Origin: Rhodocyclus tenuis
GTDB taxonomy: Bacteria; Pseudomonadota; Gammaproteobacteria; Burkholderiales; Rhodocyclaceae
Reading direction: 5' to 3'
Assembly (NCBI RefSeq): GCF_014197755.1
Contig: NZ_JACIGE010000004.1
Span: 186,001-250,000 of the forward strand
DNA: 64,000 nucleotides
Both the position numbers and the translations under genes were made by a program. The notes beneath the pieces are model-generated. The model did no database searches. It had not been told where the DNA came from and saw only the letters and a program-made list of their open reading frames with translations. Of this stretch, positions 35,059 through 44,473 are shown piece after piece. Numbering within the stretch: the stretch's first letter is position 1; the number at the start of each line of letters is the position of its first letter.

Positions 35059-35732
35059 GCCGGCACCTCAAGCACGTAACCCATGCCGCGCACGGTATTG
35101 ATCAGCTTCATCTCGAAACCTTCGTCAACCTTGCTGCGCAATCGGCGGATGGCAACGTCGATGACGTTGGTGTCGCTGTCGAAGTTCATGTCCCACACCT
35201 GCGAGGCAATCAGCGAGCGCGTCAGCACCTCGCCCTGGCGGCGCAGCAGCAGTTCAAGCAGGGCGAATTCCTTGGCGGTGAGATCGATTTTCCGGCCGGC
35301 ACGCAGCACCCGCCGGCGCAGCAGGTCGAGTTCGAGATCGGCTGCGCGCAGCACGTCCGGCTCCTTGGCCTTGCTGCCGCGGCGCAGCAGTGTGCGCACG
35401 CGGGCGAGCAGTTCGGTAAAGGCGAAGGGCTTGACGAGATAGTCGTCGGCACCGAGTTCGAGTCCCTTGACGCGGTCTTCCACCTCGTCGCGTGCCGTCA
35501 GGAACAGCACAGGCAACTCCTTGCCGGCCGCGCGTAGCGTCTGCAGCAGCTGCCAGCCGTCGATCCCCGGCAGCATGACGTCGATCACCGCCAGATCGTA
35601 GACCTCGCTCAGCGCGAGATGCAGGCCGTCGACGCCGTTGCGCGCCAGGTCGACGACGAAGCCGGCCTCGCTCAGCCCCTGCTTCAGGTAATCACCTGTT
35701 TTCGGCTCATCTTCAACGACGAGGATTTTCAT
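35049..35732 (-). CDS. cusR: Heavy-metal response regulator (CusR/CopR type)
   Basis: A 227-residue OmpR-family regulator. The receiver domain starts [16 protein letters not shown], a signature of the copper/cobalt-zinc-cadmium subgroup, with the phosphoacceptor Asp51 in [12 protein letters not shown] and Lys in [14 protein letters not shown]. The winged helix includes [34 protein letters not shown] and RRLRSKVD. The start used here is the second of two adjacent ATGs, 7 bases after GGAG. It should activate the divergent cusFCBA genes. Confidence 0.95.
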   Translation of the reverse strand: MKILVVEDEPKTGDYLKQGLSEAGFVVDLARNGVDGLHLALSEVYDLAVIDVMLPGIDGWQLLQTLRAAGKELPVLFLTARDEVEDRVKGLELGADDYLVKPFAFTELLARVRTLLRRGSKAKEPDVLRAADLELDLLRRRVLRAGRKIDLTAKEFALLELLLRRQGEVLTRSLIASQVWDMNFDSDTNVIDVAIRRLRSKVDEGFEMKLINTVRGMGYVLEVPACA

Positions 35733-35770
35733 CATCCTGCTCCTGGCGATGCCTGTTGCCGCCAATTTTG

Positions 35771-35785
35771 CCCCGGCGGCCGGGG
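35771..35785 (-). promoter_or_regulatory. Small GC hairpin in the cusR leader
   Basis: CCCCGG-CGG-CCGGGG, a 6-bp stem with a 3-base loop, lies 39–53 bases upstream of the cusR start. It may affect leader stability; no function can be assigned. Confidence 0.25.
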
Positions 35786-35797
35786 CTGCTGGCGAAG

Positions 35798-35813
35798 ATT
35801 ACTGAAATGTAAT
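35798..35813. promoter_or_regulatory. Candidate CusR-type operator
   Basis: The inverted repeat ATTAC-N6-GTAAT lies in the divergent spacer, 66 bases upstream of cusR and 213 bases upstream of cusF. Short AT-rich inverted or direct repeats of this kind are typical binding sites of heavy-metal OmpR-type regulators, and this one stands out in GC-rich surroundings. The rest of the spacer (to 36026) shows no gene. Confidence 0.5.
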
Positions 35814-36026
35814 GCGCAGGTCAGCGTTTTGTCGGCGGCGAAAAGCCAGACTTCGCCTGATGCCAGCAGCGGCGGAAGGATTGCGGCCCCGACGAATCGG
35901 GCGAGAAGGCGTTCGTTGGCGCCCGCTGCCACCCCTCGGCGTCCGTCGTCGTCCGCACCAGAGCGCGTCGAGCCGGCAGCACCGGCTGCTGCGCAGTCAT
36001 CCATTCAAGCTCAGAGGAATCCGAAG

Positions 36027-36362
36027 ATGAAGAAACTGCTTGTCGCTACCGCCATCGCCTGCGTCAGCGGCGCTTTCACCGCGCCGCTCATGGCCGCCGA
36101 TATGGCGCACATGGAGCACGGCACCATGCACGCAGCGCCCGCGGCGCAGCTTGCCGACGGCCTGGTGAAGAAGGTCGACAAGGCGGCGGGTACCGTCACC
36201 CTCGCGCATGGCCCGCTCAACGGCATGCCGGGGATGACCATGGCTTTCCGAGTCAAGGAGTCGGCCTGGCTCGATCAGCTCAAGGCCGGCCAGAAGATCC
36301 GCTTCGCCGCCGAAGAGCTGAAGGGCGCGATGACCGTTGTCCGCATCGAAGTCGCGCAGTAA
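36027..36362 (+). CDS. cusF: Periplasmic copper-binding protein CusF-like
   Basis: 111 residues with a signal peptide (cleavage after LMAA or TAPLMA). The mature domain is a small beta barrel of the CusF family with VTLAHGPLNGMPGMTMAF, which gives the His and the MTM methionines that hold Cu(I) or Ag(I). The tryptophan that caps the metal in E. coli CusF is replaced by Met here. A Met/His-rich segment (MAHMEHGTMHAA) follows the signal and may add metal ligands. AGAGGA precedes the ATG. First gene of the efflux operon. Confidence 0.9.
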   Translation: MKKLLVATAIACVSGAFTAPLMAADMAHMEHGTMHAAPAAQLADGLVKKVDKAAGTVTLAHGPLNGMPGMTMAFRVKESAWLDQLKAGQKIRFAAEELKGAMTVVRIEVAQ

Positions 36363-36404
36363 GCGCCACTTGATGAAGATCGCCGGCAAAGCGCAGGTGA
36401 CTCA

Positions 36405-37709
36405 GTGACCGCAGGTCAATCAGCGAAGACACGGGCCGGTGCCGCAGGGCGGCAGCTTGCCGTGCTGGTCGCCATGCTCGCTGCCGGCGTGGGTGTTCCA
36501 GTGCTGGCCGACGACGCGCTTCCGGGCCGCGACGTGCAGTCGCTGCTGGCCTTCGCCCGTGAGCACAATCCCGAATACGCCGGCCTGCGTTACGAGGCCG
36601 ACGCCGCCGCCGAGCGGGTGGCGATCGCCGGTGCCTTGCCCGATCCGAAATTGCGTACCGAATTGATGGACATCACCCGCGGCGGCGAGCAGAGCGCCAG
36701 CCTGTCACCGAGTCGCGTCGGCAGCACGCGCTATACGCTGCTGCAGGAGCTGCCGTGGTTCGGCAAGCGCGATCTCAGGGGCGAGATTGCCGAACTGGAG
36801 GCAGAAGGCGCGCAGGGCCGGGCCTTCGGCGGCTGGGCGGACATCGCCGCCCGGATCAAGACCGCCTACGCGCAGCTTTACTACCTTAGGCAGAGCGAGC
36901 GGCTGACGCAGGAAATCCTCGACCTGATGCGCCGGCTGGAAAAAGTTGCGCAGATCCGCTACGCCAGTGGACTTGCCGCGCAACAGGATGTCATCCGCGC
37001 CCAGGTCGAACAGACCGGCATGCACGGCGAACTGATTGCGCTGGAAACCGAGCAGCATCACCTGCAGTCGCGGCTGAATGCCTTGCTCGGGCGGCCGGCG
37101 CACGCTGCGCTGGCCAGCCCTGAGCAATTGCGCGCCTTGCCCGATCCGGCCCGGCTCGATTTTTCCGCGCTCGAAGAGAAAGTGCGCGTGCGCAATCCGC
37201 TGCTGCTGGCCGAGGAGTCGCGCGTCAAGGCTACCGGCAAGAGTCGCGAGTTGGCCTACAAGAACCGCTATCCCGACTTCACCGTCGGTTTCGTGCCGAA
37301 CCAGTTCCAGAACGCGGTGCGGCAGTGGGACCTGATGGTCGAACTGAACATCCCCTTGCAGCAGTCGACGCGTCGCGCCCAGGAGCGCGAAGCCGAGGCG
37401 CTGCTGGCGGCGGCGCAATCGCGCCTGAGCGCGACGGCGACGCAGCTGCTCGCCGAACTTTCCGAAAACCTTGCCGGGCTCGACGCCGCGCGGCGCAACG
37501 AGGACCTGCTCGCCAACAGCCTGCTGCCGCAGGCGGAAGCGACGTTCCGCTCGGCGCTCGCCGCGTATGAGAACGGCAAGGTCGATTTTGCGACCTTGCT
37601 CGACGCGCAGCGGCAAATCCGCCAGGCCCGGCAGAGCCGCATCCGCGCGCTGGCCGAAGGGCAGGCACGCCTTGCCGAGGTGGAACGCCTGCTTGGAGAA
37701 GACCTGTGA
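36405..37709 (+). CDS. cusC: TolC-family outer-membrane efflux protein (CusC)
   Basis: A 434-residue outer-membrane factor that forms the exit duct of the efflux pump. A signal sequence (LAVLVAMLAAGVGVPVLA) is followed by two repeats of outer-membrane efflux domain: HNPEYAGLRYEADAAAERV, LLQELPWFGKRDLRG and RYASGLAAQQDVIRAQVE in the first, and YKNRYPDFTVGFVPN, LNIPLQQSTRRAQERE and ALAAYENGKVDFATLLDAQ in the second. The start is GTG with AGGTGA upstream. Its stop overlaps the cusB start by 4 bases. Confidence 0.92.
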   Translation: MTAGQSAKTRAGAAGRQLAVLVAMLAAGVGVPVLADDALPGRDVQSLLAFAREHNPEYAGLRYEADAAAERVAIAGALPDPKLRTELMDITRGGEQSASLSPSRVGSTRYTLLQELPWFGKRDLRGEIAELEAEGAQGRAFGGWADIAARIKTAYAQLYYLRQSERLTQEILDLMRRLEKVAQIRYASGLAAQQDVIRAQVEQTGMHGELIALETEQHHLQSRLNALLGRPAHAALASPEQLRALPDPARLDFSALEEKVRVRNPLLLAEESRVKATGKSRELAYKNRYPDFTVGFVPNQFQNAVRQWDLMVELNIPLQQSTRRAQEREAEALLAAAQSRLSATATQLLAELSENLAGLDAARRNEDLLANSLLPQAEATFRSALAAYENGKVDFATLLDAQRQIRQARQSRIRALAEGQARLAEVERLLGEDL

Positions 37710-39325
37710 AATCAGCCGCAAACCTCGTCATCGGTGCGGTGCTGCTCGCTGTGCTCGCTGCGGCCGGCGGCTACTGGCTCGGCAATCAAGGTGCCGAGCG
37801 CGCCAGCTCGTCGGTACAAACGACGGTGCCCGCGGGCGCTGCGGCCACGCCGGAGCGCAAGATTCTCTACTATCGCAACCCGATGGGCTTGCCCGACACC
37901 TCGCCGACGCCGAAGAAGGACCCGATGGGGATGGACTACCTGCCGGTCTATGCCGACGCGGCGGACGAGGATGAAAAGAGCGGAGGGGGCGCTGCAGCTG
38001 CCGGGCAGATCAGGATCAGCAGTGAAAAGCTGCAGAAGCTCGGCGTGCGCAGCGAAGCGGCGAGCCGGCGCGCGCTTGAGCGCAGCGTTCGCGCTGCCGG
38101 CCGCATCGAGGCCGACGAGCGTCGTCTGCACACCATCACGGCGAAGTTCGAGGGTTACGTCGAACGTCTGCACGTCAGCACCACCGGTCAGGCCGTGGCC
38201 AGAGGACAGGCGCTGTTCGAGGTGTATAGCCCGGAACTCGTATCCGCGCAGCGCGAATACACCATCGCCAGCGAGGCCGTCACGGCGCTCGGCAGCGCCG
38301 GCGGCGACGCGCGCAGCGGCATGCAGCAGCTGGCCGAAGCGAGCCTGCTGCGCCTGAAGAACTGGGATATTTCGGAGGCGCAGGTGAAGGCGCTCGCCCG
38401 CTCGGGCGAAACCCGGCGCACGCTGAGCTTCCGCTCGCCGGTGAGCGGCATCGTCACCGAGAAGAAAGCCGTGCAGGGAATGCGCTTCCTGCCTGGCGAC
38501 GTGCTCTTTCAGGTGGCCGATCTGTCCGCCGTCTGGGTCGTCGCCGACATCGCCGAGCAGGACATCGGGCTGATCAAGACGGGTGCGAGGGCACAGCTCA
38601 GGATCGACGCCTATCCGGACAAGGTGTTCAGCGGCACCGTCGGCTACGTCTATCCGACGCTGAACAGCGAAACACGAACGGTGCCGGTTCGTGTCGAACT
38701 CGCCAACCCCGGCATGCTGCTCAAGCCGGGGATGTTCGCCGAGGTCGAACTGGCGCTGGCCGCGAGGGACAAGGCCGTCACCGTGCCCTTGTCGGCGGTG
38801 ATCGACAGCGGCACGCGGCGCGTCGTGCTGATCGACTCCGGCGAAGGCCGCTTTGTGCCGCGCGAAGTGAAGCTCGGCGCGCACAGCGAGTCTTTCGTCG
38901 AGGTCCTTGACGGGGTCAGGGAAGGCGAGCGTGTCGTCGTTGCCGCCAATTTCCTGATCGACGCCGAAAGCAATCTGCAGGCGGCGCTCTCCGGTTTCGG
39001 CAAGGCCGGCGCTGGCAAGCCGGCGCCAGGCGAAGCCGCTGCCGGCAAGGCGGCTGCGGTGCCGGTTGCCAACCATGCCGAAGGCCGTGTCGATAGCGTC
39101 GATGACGGGAGCGGTGCGGTGACGATCAGCCACGGCCCGGTGCCGAGCCTGAAATGGCCGGCGATGACGATGGAGTTCGTCATTGCCAACGACGCCTTGC
39201 GTCAGCACTTGAAGCCGGGCGCATCGCTCAGCTTCGAGTTCGTCGAGCGTGGGCCGGGCGAATGGGTGATCACCGGCGTGAAACCGGCCACCGTGGCCCC
39301 CAGCAGCACGCACGCCGGTCACTGA
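37706..39325 (+). CDS. cusB: RND efflux periplasmic adaptor CusB with C-terminal CusF domain
   Basis: 539 residues from a GTG overlapping cusC. An N-terminal membrane anchor is followed by a heavy-metal-binding domain (ILYYRNPMGLPDTSPTPKKD, PMGMDYLPVY), then the lipoyl, hairpin and barrel domains of a membrane-fusion protein (FEGYVERLHVSTTGQAVARG, RSPVSGIVTEKKAVQGM, LFQVADLSAVWVVADI). After an Ala/Gly/Pro linker, residues about 450–530 form a complete CusF domain with ISHGPVPSLKWPAMTMEF, including the tryptophan. The fused domain could hand metal directly to the pump. Confidence 0.95.
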   Translation: MKSAANLVIGAVLLAVLAAAGGYWLGNQGAERASSSVQTTVPAGAAATPERKILYYRNPMGLPDTSPTPKKDPMGMDYLPVYADAADEDEKSGGGAAAAGQIRISSEKLQKLGVRSEAASRRALERSVRAAGRIEADERRLHTITAKFEGYVERLHVSTTGQAVARGQALFEVYSPELVSAQREYTIASEAVTALGSAGGDARSGMQQLAEASLLRLKNWDISEAQVKALARSGETRRTLSFRSPVSGIVTEKKAVQGMRFLPGDVLFQVADLSAVWVVADIAEQDIGLIKTGARAQLRIDAYPDKVFSGTVGYVYPTLNSETRTVPVRVELANPGMLLKPGMFAEVELALAARDKAVTVPLSAVIDSGTRRVVLIDSGEGRFVPREVKLGAHSESFVEVLDGVREGERVVVAANFLIDAESNLQAALSGFGKAGAGKPAPGEAAAGKAAAVPVANHAEGRVDSVDDGSGAVTISHGPVPSLKWPAMTMEFVIANDALRQHLKPGASLSFEFVERGPGEWVITGVKPATVAPSSTHAGH

Positions 39326-39347
39326 GCGGGCAGGGGAGCTGATCGTC

Positions 39348-42300
39348 ATGCTGGCCAGGATCATCGAGTGGTCGGGCAGAAACCCGTTGCTGGTACTGCT
39401 GGGAACGCTGTTCGTCATCATCGGTGGTGTCGTCGCCGTCGTGAAGACGCCGCTTGATGCGCTGCCCGATCTCTCCGACGTGCAGGTCATTGTTTATACG
39501 GAGTATTCCGGTCAGGCGCCGCAGGTGGTCGAGGATCAGGTCACCTATCCGCTGACGACCGCCATGCTCTCGGTGCCGAAGGCGAAGGTGGTACGAGGCT
39601 TTTCCTTCTTCGGCGCGTCCTTCGTCTACGTGATTTTCGCGGATGGCACCGACATCTACTGGGCGCGTTCGCGCGTGCTCGAGTATCTGAGTTCGGCGTC
39701 CGGGCGCATGCCCAAGGGCGTGACGCCAGCGCTTGGCCCCGACGCCAGCGGCGTCGGCTGGGTCTATCAGTACGCCGTGCTGGCGAAGGAGCGGACGCTC
39801 GCCGAACTGCGCACGTTGCAGGACTGGTATCTGCGCTACCAACTGGCCAAGGCGCACGGCGTCGCTGAAGTGGCGTCGCTTGGCGGTTTCGTGCAGACCT
39901 ACCAGCTCACCGTCGATCCGCTCAAGCTGCGCGCTTACGGCATCCCGCTGGCGAAGGTGTCGCAGGTCGTCCGCGAGTCGAACCGCGACGTTGGCGGCCG
40001 CGTCGTCGAGATGGCCGAGACCGAATACATGGTGCGCGGCAAAGGCTATCTGCGCGGCATCGCCGACATCGAGCAGCTTGTCGTGAAGAGCAGCAACGGG
40101 CCGGGCGGCGGCACGCCGGTACTGGTGCGCGATATCGCCCGCGTCGAACTGGTTCCCTACGAGCGGCGCGGTCTGTCCGAGCTGAACGGCGAAGGCGAGG
40201 TGGTTTCCGGAATCGCCATGGCGCGCTACGGCGAGAACGCGCTGCAGGTCATCGACAACATCAAGGCGAAGATCGCCGAGATCTCGCCCGGCTTGCCCGA
40301 AGGCGTCAGCATCGAGGCCGTCTATGACCGCTCGCAGCTGATCCAGCGCGCCATCGCCACCCTGCAGCGCACGCTGTTCGAGGAAGCGCTGATCGTCGCG
40401 CTGGTCTGCGTGGTCTTCCTGCTGCACCTGCGCTCGGCGCTGGTCGCCATCCTGATGCTGCCGGTTGGCGTGCTGATCGCCTTCATCGCCATGCGCCTGC
40501 TCGGCATGAACTCGAACCTGATGAGCCTCGGCGGCATCGCCATCGCCATCGGTGCGATGGTCGACGCGGCGGTCGTCATGATCGAGAACGCGCACAAGCA
40601 CCTGGAGCGCCTCAAGGAAGGCGAGTCGCGTGCCGCGGCGGTGATCGCCGCCTGCAGGGAAGTTGGCCCGGCGCTGTTCTTCTCGCTGCTGATCATCACC
40701 GTCTCGTTCCTGCCGGTGTTCACGCTCGAAGCGCAGGAGGGCCGGCTGTTCTCGCCGCTGGCGTATACCAAGACCTTTGCCATGGCCGGCGCGGCGCTGC
40801 TCTCGGTGACGCTGGTGCCGGTGCTGATGCTGCTGTTCATTCGTGGCCGGATCACGCCGGAAGCAAAGAATCCGGTGAATCGCGCGCTGATCGCCGGCTA
40901 CCGGCCGCTCATCGCCTGGGTGCTGCGGCGCAAGGCGCTGACCATCGGCGCCGCGTTGCTGGTGCTGCTGCTGTCGATCTACCCGGCGAGCCGGCTCGGT
41001 TCCGAATTCATGCCGACCTTGAATGAGGGAACGCTGCTCTACATGCCGGCATCGTTGCCCGGCATGTCGATGACCAAGGCTGCCGAAGTGCTGCAGACGC
41101 AGGACCGGATCATCAAGAGCTTTCCCGAGGTGGCGTCGGTCTATGGCAAGGCCGGTCGCGCCGGCACCGCCACCGATCCGGCGCCGACCGAGATGTTCGA
41201 GACGGTGATCAACCTCAAGCCCGAGGCAGAGTGGCGCGCCGGCATGACGACCGACAAGCTGATCGCCGAGATGGACAAGGCGCTGCAGTTTCCCGGCATC
41301 GCCAACGCGTGGACGATGCCGATCAAGGCGCGCATCGACATGCTGTCCACCGGCATCCGCACGCCGATCGGCATCAAGGTCTTCGGCAAGGACCTCGCCG
41401 AGCTGGAACGGCTGTCGCGCGCCATCGAGGCAGTGGTGAAGACCGTTCCGGGAACGACGTCGGCCTACGCCGAGCGCATCACCGGCGGCTATTACCTGAA
41501 CATCGAGCCCGACCGGCAGCAGCTGGCGCGCTATGGATTCTCCGTCGGTGATCTGCAGGACGTGATCGGCGGCGCACTCGGCGGCGAGACGCTGACGACC
41601 ACCGTCGAAGGCCGCGAACGCTTCGCGGTGACGGTGCGCTACCCGCGCGAACTGCGTTCAGATCCGCAGCAGATCGCGCGCGAAGTGCTGATGACGACGG
41701 CTGGCGGCGCAATGATTCCGCTCGGCCAGCTGGCTCGTATCGACATCGCCCAGGGCGCGCCGGCGATCCGCACCGAGAACGCGCTGCTCTCGGCGTACAT
41801 CTTCGTCGACATCCGCGAGCGCGACATCGGCGGCTACGTCGCCGAAGCCCGCCAGGCCGTCGCCGCGCAGGTGAAATTCCCTCCCGGCTACTACGCCACC
41901 TGGAGCGGCCAGTTCGAATCGATGCAGCGCGCTGGCGAGAAGATGAAGCTGGTCATCCCGCTGACGCTGCTGATCATCTTCGTGCTGCTCTACCTCAACT
42001 TCCGGCGCCTCACCGAAACGCTGATCGTCATGCTGTCGGTACCTTTCGCGCTGGTCGGTGGCGTCTGGCTGATGTGGGCGCTCGGCTACAACCTGTCGGT
42101 CGCCGTCGCCGTCGGCTTCATCGCGCTGGCCGGCGTCGCGGCGGAAACGGGCGTGGTCATGCTGATCTACCTCGACCGCGCCTGGGAAGAGCTCAAGGCG
42201 AAGTGCCGCGCCGCCGGCAGCGAGCCGGGACTTGCCGACCTCTACGCGGCGGTGTTGGAAGGCGCCGTCGAGCGCGTGCGACCGAAGATGATGACCGTCG

Positions 42301-42482
42301 TTGCCATCATGGCCGGGTTGCTGCCGATCATGTGGGGCAGCGGCACCGGTTCCGAAGTGATGCGCCGCATCGCCGCGCCGATGGTCGGCGGCATGCTGTC
42401 ATCGACGCTGCTGACGCTGGCGGTGATTCCGGCGATTTACGCGCTGGTCAAGCAATGGCGCCTGCGTCGCGGAATGGAATGA
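39348..42482 (+). CDS. cusA: Heavy-metal RND efflux transporter CusA
   Basis: A 1044-residue inner-membrane proton antiporter of the HME-RND family that exports Cu(I)/Ag(I). Twelve transmembrane segments with two large periplasmic loops are apparent. Key features are DALPDLSDVQVIVYTEYSGQ, the TM4 proton-relay region GGIAIAIGAMVDAAVVMIEN, SEFMPTLNEGTLLYMPASLPGMS and the C-terminal VAAETGVVMLIYLDRAW and MTVVAIMAGLLPIMWGSGTGSEVM. Several Met-rich sites fit copper/silver specificity. Last gene of the cusFCBA operon; it converges on serB. Confidence 0.96.
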   Translation: MLARIIEWSGRNPLLVLLGTLFVIIGGVVAVVKTPLDALPDLSDVQVIVYTEYSGQAPQVVEDQVTYPLTTAMLSVPKAKVVRGFSFFGASFVYVIFADGTDIYWARSRVLEYLSSASGRMPKGVTPALGPDASGVGWVYQYAVLAKERTLAELRTLQDWYLRYQLAKAHGVAEVASLGGFVQTYQLTVDPLKLRAYGIPLAKVSQVVRESNRDVGGRVVEMAETEYMVRGKGYLRGIADIEQLVVKSSNGPGGGTPVLVRDIARVELVPYERRGLSELNGEGEVVSGIAMARYGENALQVIDNIKAKIAEISPGLPEGVSIEAVYDRSQLIQRAIATLQRTLFEEALIVALVCVVFLLHLRSALVAILMLPVGVLIAFIAMRLLGMNSNLMSLGGIAIAIGAMVDAAVVMIENAHKHLERLKEGESRAAAVIAACREVGPALFFSLLIITVSFLPVFTLEAQEGRLFSPLAYTKTFAMAGAALLSVTLVPVLMLLFIRGRITPEAKNPVNRALIAGYRPLIAWVLRRKALTIGAALLVLLLSIYPASRLGSEFMPTLNEGTLLYMPASLPGMSMTKAAEVLQTQDRIIKSFPEVASVYGKAGRAGTATDPAPTEMFETVINLKPEAEWRAGMTTDKLIAEMDKALQFPGIANAWTMPIKARIDMLSTGIRTPIGIKVFGKDLAELERLSRAIEAVVKTVPGTTSAYAERITGGYYLNIEPDRQQLARYGFSVGDLQDVIGGALGGETLTTTVEGRERFAVTVRYPRELRSDPQQIAREVLMTTAGGAMIPLGQLARIDIAQGAPAIRTENALLSAYIFVDIRERDIGGYVAEARQAVAAQVKFPPGYYATWSGQFESMQRAGEKMKLVIPLTLLIIFVLLYLNFRRLTETLIVMLSVPFALVGGVWLMWALGYNLSVAVAVGFIALAGVAAETGVVMLIYLDRAWEELKAKCRAAGSEPGLADLYAAVLEGAVERVRPKMMTVVAIMAGLLPIMWGSGTGSEVMRRIAAPMVGGMLSSTLLTLAVIPAIYALVKQWRLRRGME

Positions 42483-42553
42483 GCAAGCAATGAGAAGCGA
42501 ATGAGCGGCGCGGCAAAGGCTGGCGATCGGGCCAGACCTTGCCGCGTCGCTTT

Positions 42554-43402
42554 TCAGCCGAGCAGTTCGACGATGCGGTCGAGTCCGCCGAAGTTGAGCG
42601 CGGCGTCGGCCTTGGCGCGCGTTGCCGGTTTGGCGCGGAAGGCGACCGACAGCCCGGCTTCGGCCATCATCAGCAGATCGTTGGCACCGTCGCCGACGGC
42701 GATGACCTTGTCGCGGGCGATGCTGAACTCCTCGCGCAGCCGGCGCAGGTGTGCGGCCTTGGCCGCGGCGTCGACCACTTCGCCGAGAACACGGCCGGTG
42801 AGGCGGCCGTTGGCGATTTCGAGCGTGTTCGAGGTGGCGAAGTCGAAGCCGTGCTCGATGCGCAGGCGCTCGGTGAAGTAGGTGAAGCCGCCGGAGAGGA
42901 TTGCCGTGCGCAGGCCGGTGGCGCGCACCGCTTCGAGCAGTTCGAGCGCTCCCGGCGACAGTTGCAGCCGTTCGCTGAAAACGCGCGCCAGCACGCGTGC
43001 GTCGAGCCCGGCGAGGACGGCGACGCGGCGGGCGAGGCTTTCGCGGTAGTCGATTTCGCCGCGCATCGCCGCTTCGGTGATCGCCGAGACTTCGGCCTTG
43101 CGGCCGGCAAAATCTGCGAGTTCGTCGATGCACTCGATGGTGATCAGCGTCGAGTCCATGTCGAAAACGATGAGGCCGAAGTCAGCGAGCTTGCGTCCGC
43201 TGTCGACGAAGGCCCAGTCGAGCTTTTCCTGGAAGAGCAACGGGGCGACGGCCGCGTCGAATTCGGGCGTGCGCGTCGCGCCGTGCAGGCGAACGGCCTG
43301 CGGCGGCCGCGGTTCGACGCTGCTGGCGCCGGTGGCGGCAGCAGCGCGGTCAAGCAGGAAGGTCGGCAGCGCAGCGCCGAGGATGATCAGATCCTTGCTC
43401 AT
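42554..43402 (-). CDS. serB: Phosphoserine phosphatase
   Basis: 282 residues. Last step of serine biosynthesis. A poorly conserved N-terminal region of about 75 residues precedes the HAD domain with LIVFDMDSTLITIECIDELA (nucleophile Asp), EIDYRESLARRVAVLAG, SGGFTYFTERL and the C-terminal motif VGDGANDLLMMAEAGLSVAF. Its ATG directly abuts the aroG stop (TGAATG), so the two are co-translated. Serine made here feeds CysE. Confidence 0.96.
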   Translation of the reverse strand: MSKDLIILGAALPTFLLDRAAAATGASSVEPRPPQAVRLHGATRTPEFDAAVAPLLFQEKLDWAFVDSGRKLADFGLIVFDMDSTLITIECIDELADFAGRKAEVSAITEAAMRGEIDYRESLARRVAVLAGLDARVLARVFSERLQLSPGALELLEAVRATGLRTAILSGGFTYFTERLRIEHGFDFATSNTLEIANGRLTGRVLGEVVDAAAKAAHLRRLREEFSIARDKVIAVGDGANDLLMMAEAGLSVAFRAKPATRAKADAALNFGGLDRIVELLG

Positions 43403-44473
43403 TCAGCGGCGTCCGGGCAGCACGTCGCGCAGCAGATCGGCAGCGTTGCGCAGCGCCTGCTCGGTATCGTCCCAACCGACGCAGGCGTCGGTGACCGAGC
43501 AGCCATAGGCCAGCTTCGACAGGTCTTCGGGAATCGGCTGGTTGCCGGCGACGAGGTTCGACTCGATCATCGCGCCGACGATCGAACGGTTGCCGAGGCG
43601 GATCTGGTTGACGACGTTTTCCAGCACCATCGGCTGCAGTTCGGGCTTCTTGTAGCTGTTGGCGTGCGAGCAGTCGACGACGATGTTGACCGGCAGTCCG
43701 GCCTTGGCCAGCGCGTCGCCGGCGATCTGTACCGACACCGTGTCGTAGTTCGGGCGGCCATCGCCGCCGCGCAGCACGAGGTGGCCGTAACGGTTGCCGT
43801 GCGTGCGTACGATCGACGACAGGCCCTGCGCGTTGATGCCGAGGAAGCTGTGCGGGCGCGAGGCGGAGACGATGGCGTTGATGGCGATGCCGACGTCACC
43901 GTTGGTACCGTTCTTGAAGCCGACCGGCGTCGACAGTCCTGACGACAGTTCGCGGTGCGTCTGCGATTCGGTGGTGCGCGCGCCGATCGCCGTCCAGCTG
44001 ATCAGGTCGCCGATGTATTGCGGCGAGATCGGGTCGAGCGCCTCGGTGCCGGTGGGCAGGCCGAGTTCGGCAATGTCGAGCAGGAAGCGGCGCGCCCGTT
44101 CCATGCCGTAGTCGATGCGGAACGAGTCGTCCATGTCCGGATCGTTGATGAAGCCCTTCCAGCCGGTGGTCGTGCGCGGCTTCTCGAAATAGACGCGCAT
44201 GACGATGAACAGCGTGTCGCTGACTTCATCGGCGAGTGCTTTCAGGCGGCGCGCGTAGTCAAGCCCGGCAACCGGGTCGTGGATCGAGCAGGGTCCGACG
44301 ACGACGAGCAGGCGCGGGTCGCTGCGGTCGAGAATCGCGCGCAAGCTGGCGCGGCCGGCGCGGACCGTCTGCGCGGCATTGGCGGTGATCGCTTGCCGCT
44401 CGAGAATTTCGTCGGGAGTCGGCATCGGGTCGAAGGATGCGACGTTGATGTTGTCGATATCGGGTGTGGTCAT
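43403..44473 (-). CDS. aroG: 3-deoxy-7-phosphoheptulonate synthase, class I
   Basis: A 356-residue type I DAHP synthase that starts aromatic amino acid synthesis from phosphoenolpyruvate and erythrose-4-P. Motifs are LLVVVGPCSIHDPVAGLDYARRL in pieces (VVGPCSIHDP), RVYFEKPRTTTGWKG, PTGTEALDPISPQY, WTAIGARTTESQTHREL, FKNGTNGDV, HLVLRGG and VDCSHANSYKKP. It belongs to the AroF/G/H subfamily; which amino acid inhibits it cannot be read with certainty. Upstream phosphoketolase/transaldolase chemistry can supply erythrose-4-P, though the genes are far apart. Confidence 0.97.
   Translation of the reverse strand: MTTPDIDNINVASFDPMPTPDEILERQAITANAAQTVRAGRASLRAILDRSDPRLLVVVGPCSIHDPVAGLDYARRLKALADEVSDTLFIVMRVYFEKPRTTTGWKGFINDPDMDDSFRIDYGMERARRFLLDIAELGLPTGTEALDPISPQYIGDLISWTAIGARTTESQTHRELSSGLSTPVGFKNGTNGDVGIAINAIVSASRPHSFLGINAQGLSSIVRTHGNRYGHLVLRGGDGRPNYDTVSVQIAGDALAKAGLPVNIVVDCSHANSYKKPELQPMVLENVVNQIRLGNRSIVGAMIESNLVAGNQPIPEDLSKLAYGCSVTDACVGWDDTEQALRNAADLLRDVLPGRR

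Noticed and set aside
39270-40601. A 443-codon minus-strand frame opposite cusA
   Set aside because: Antisense shadow; no recognisable domain, and cusA is intact on the plus strand.
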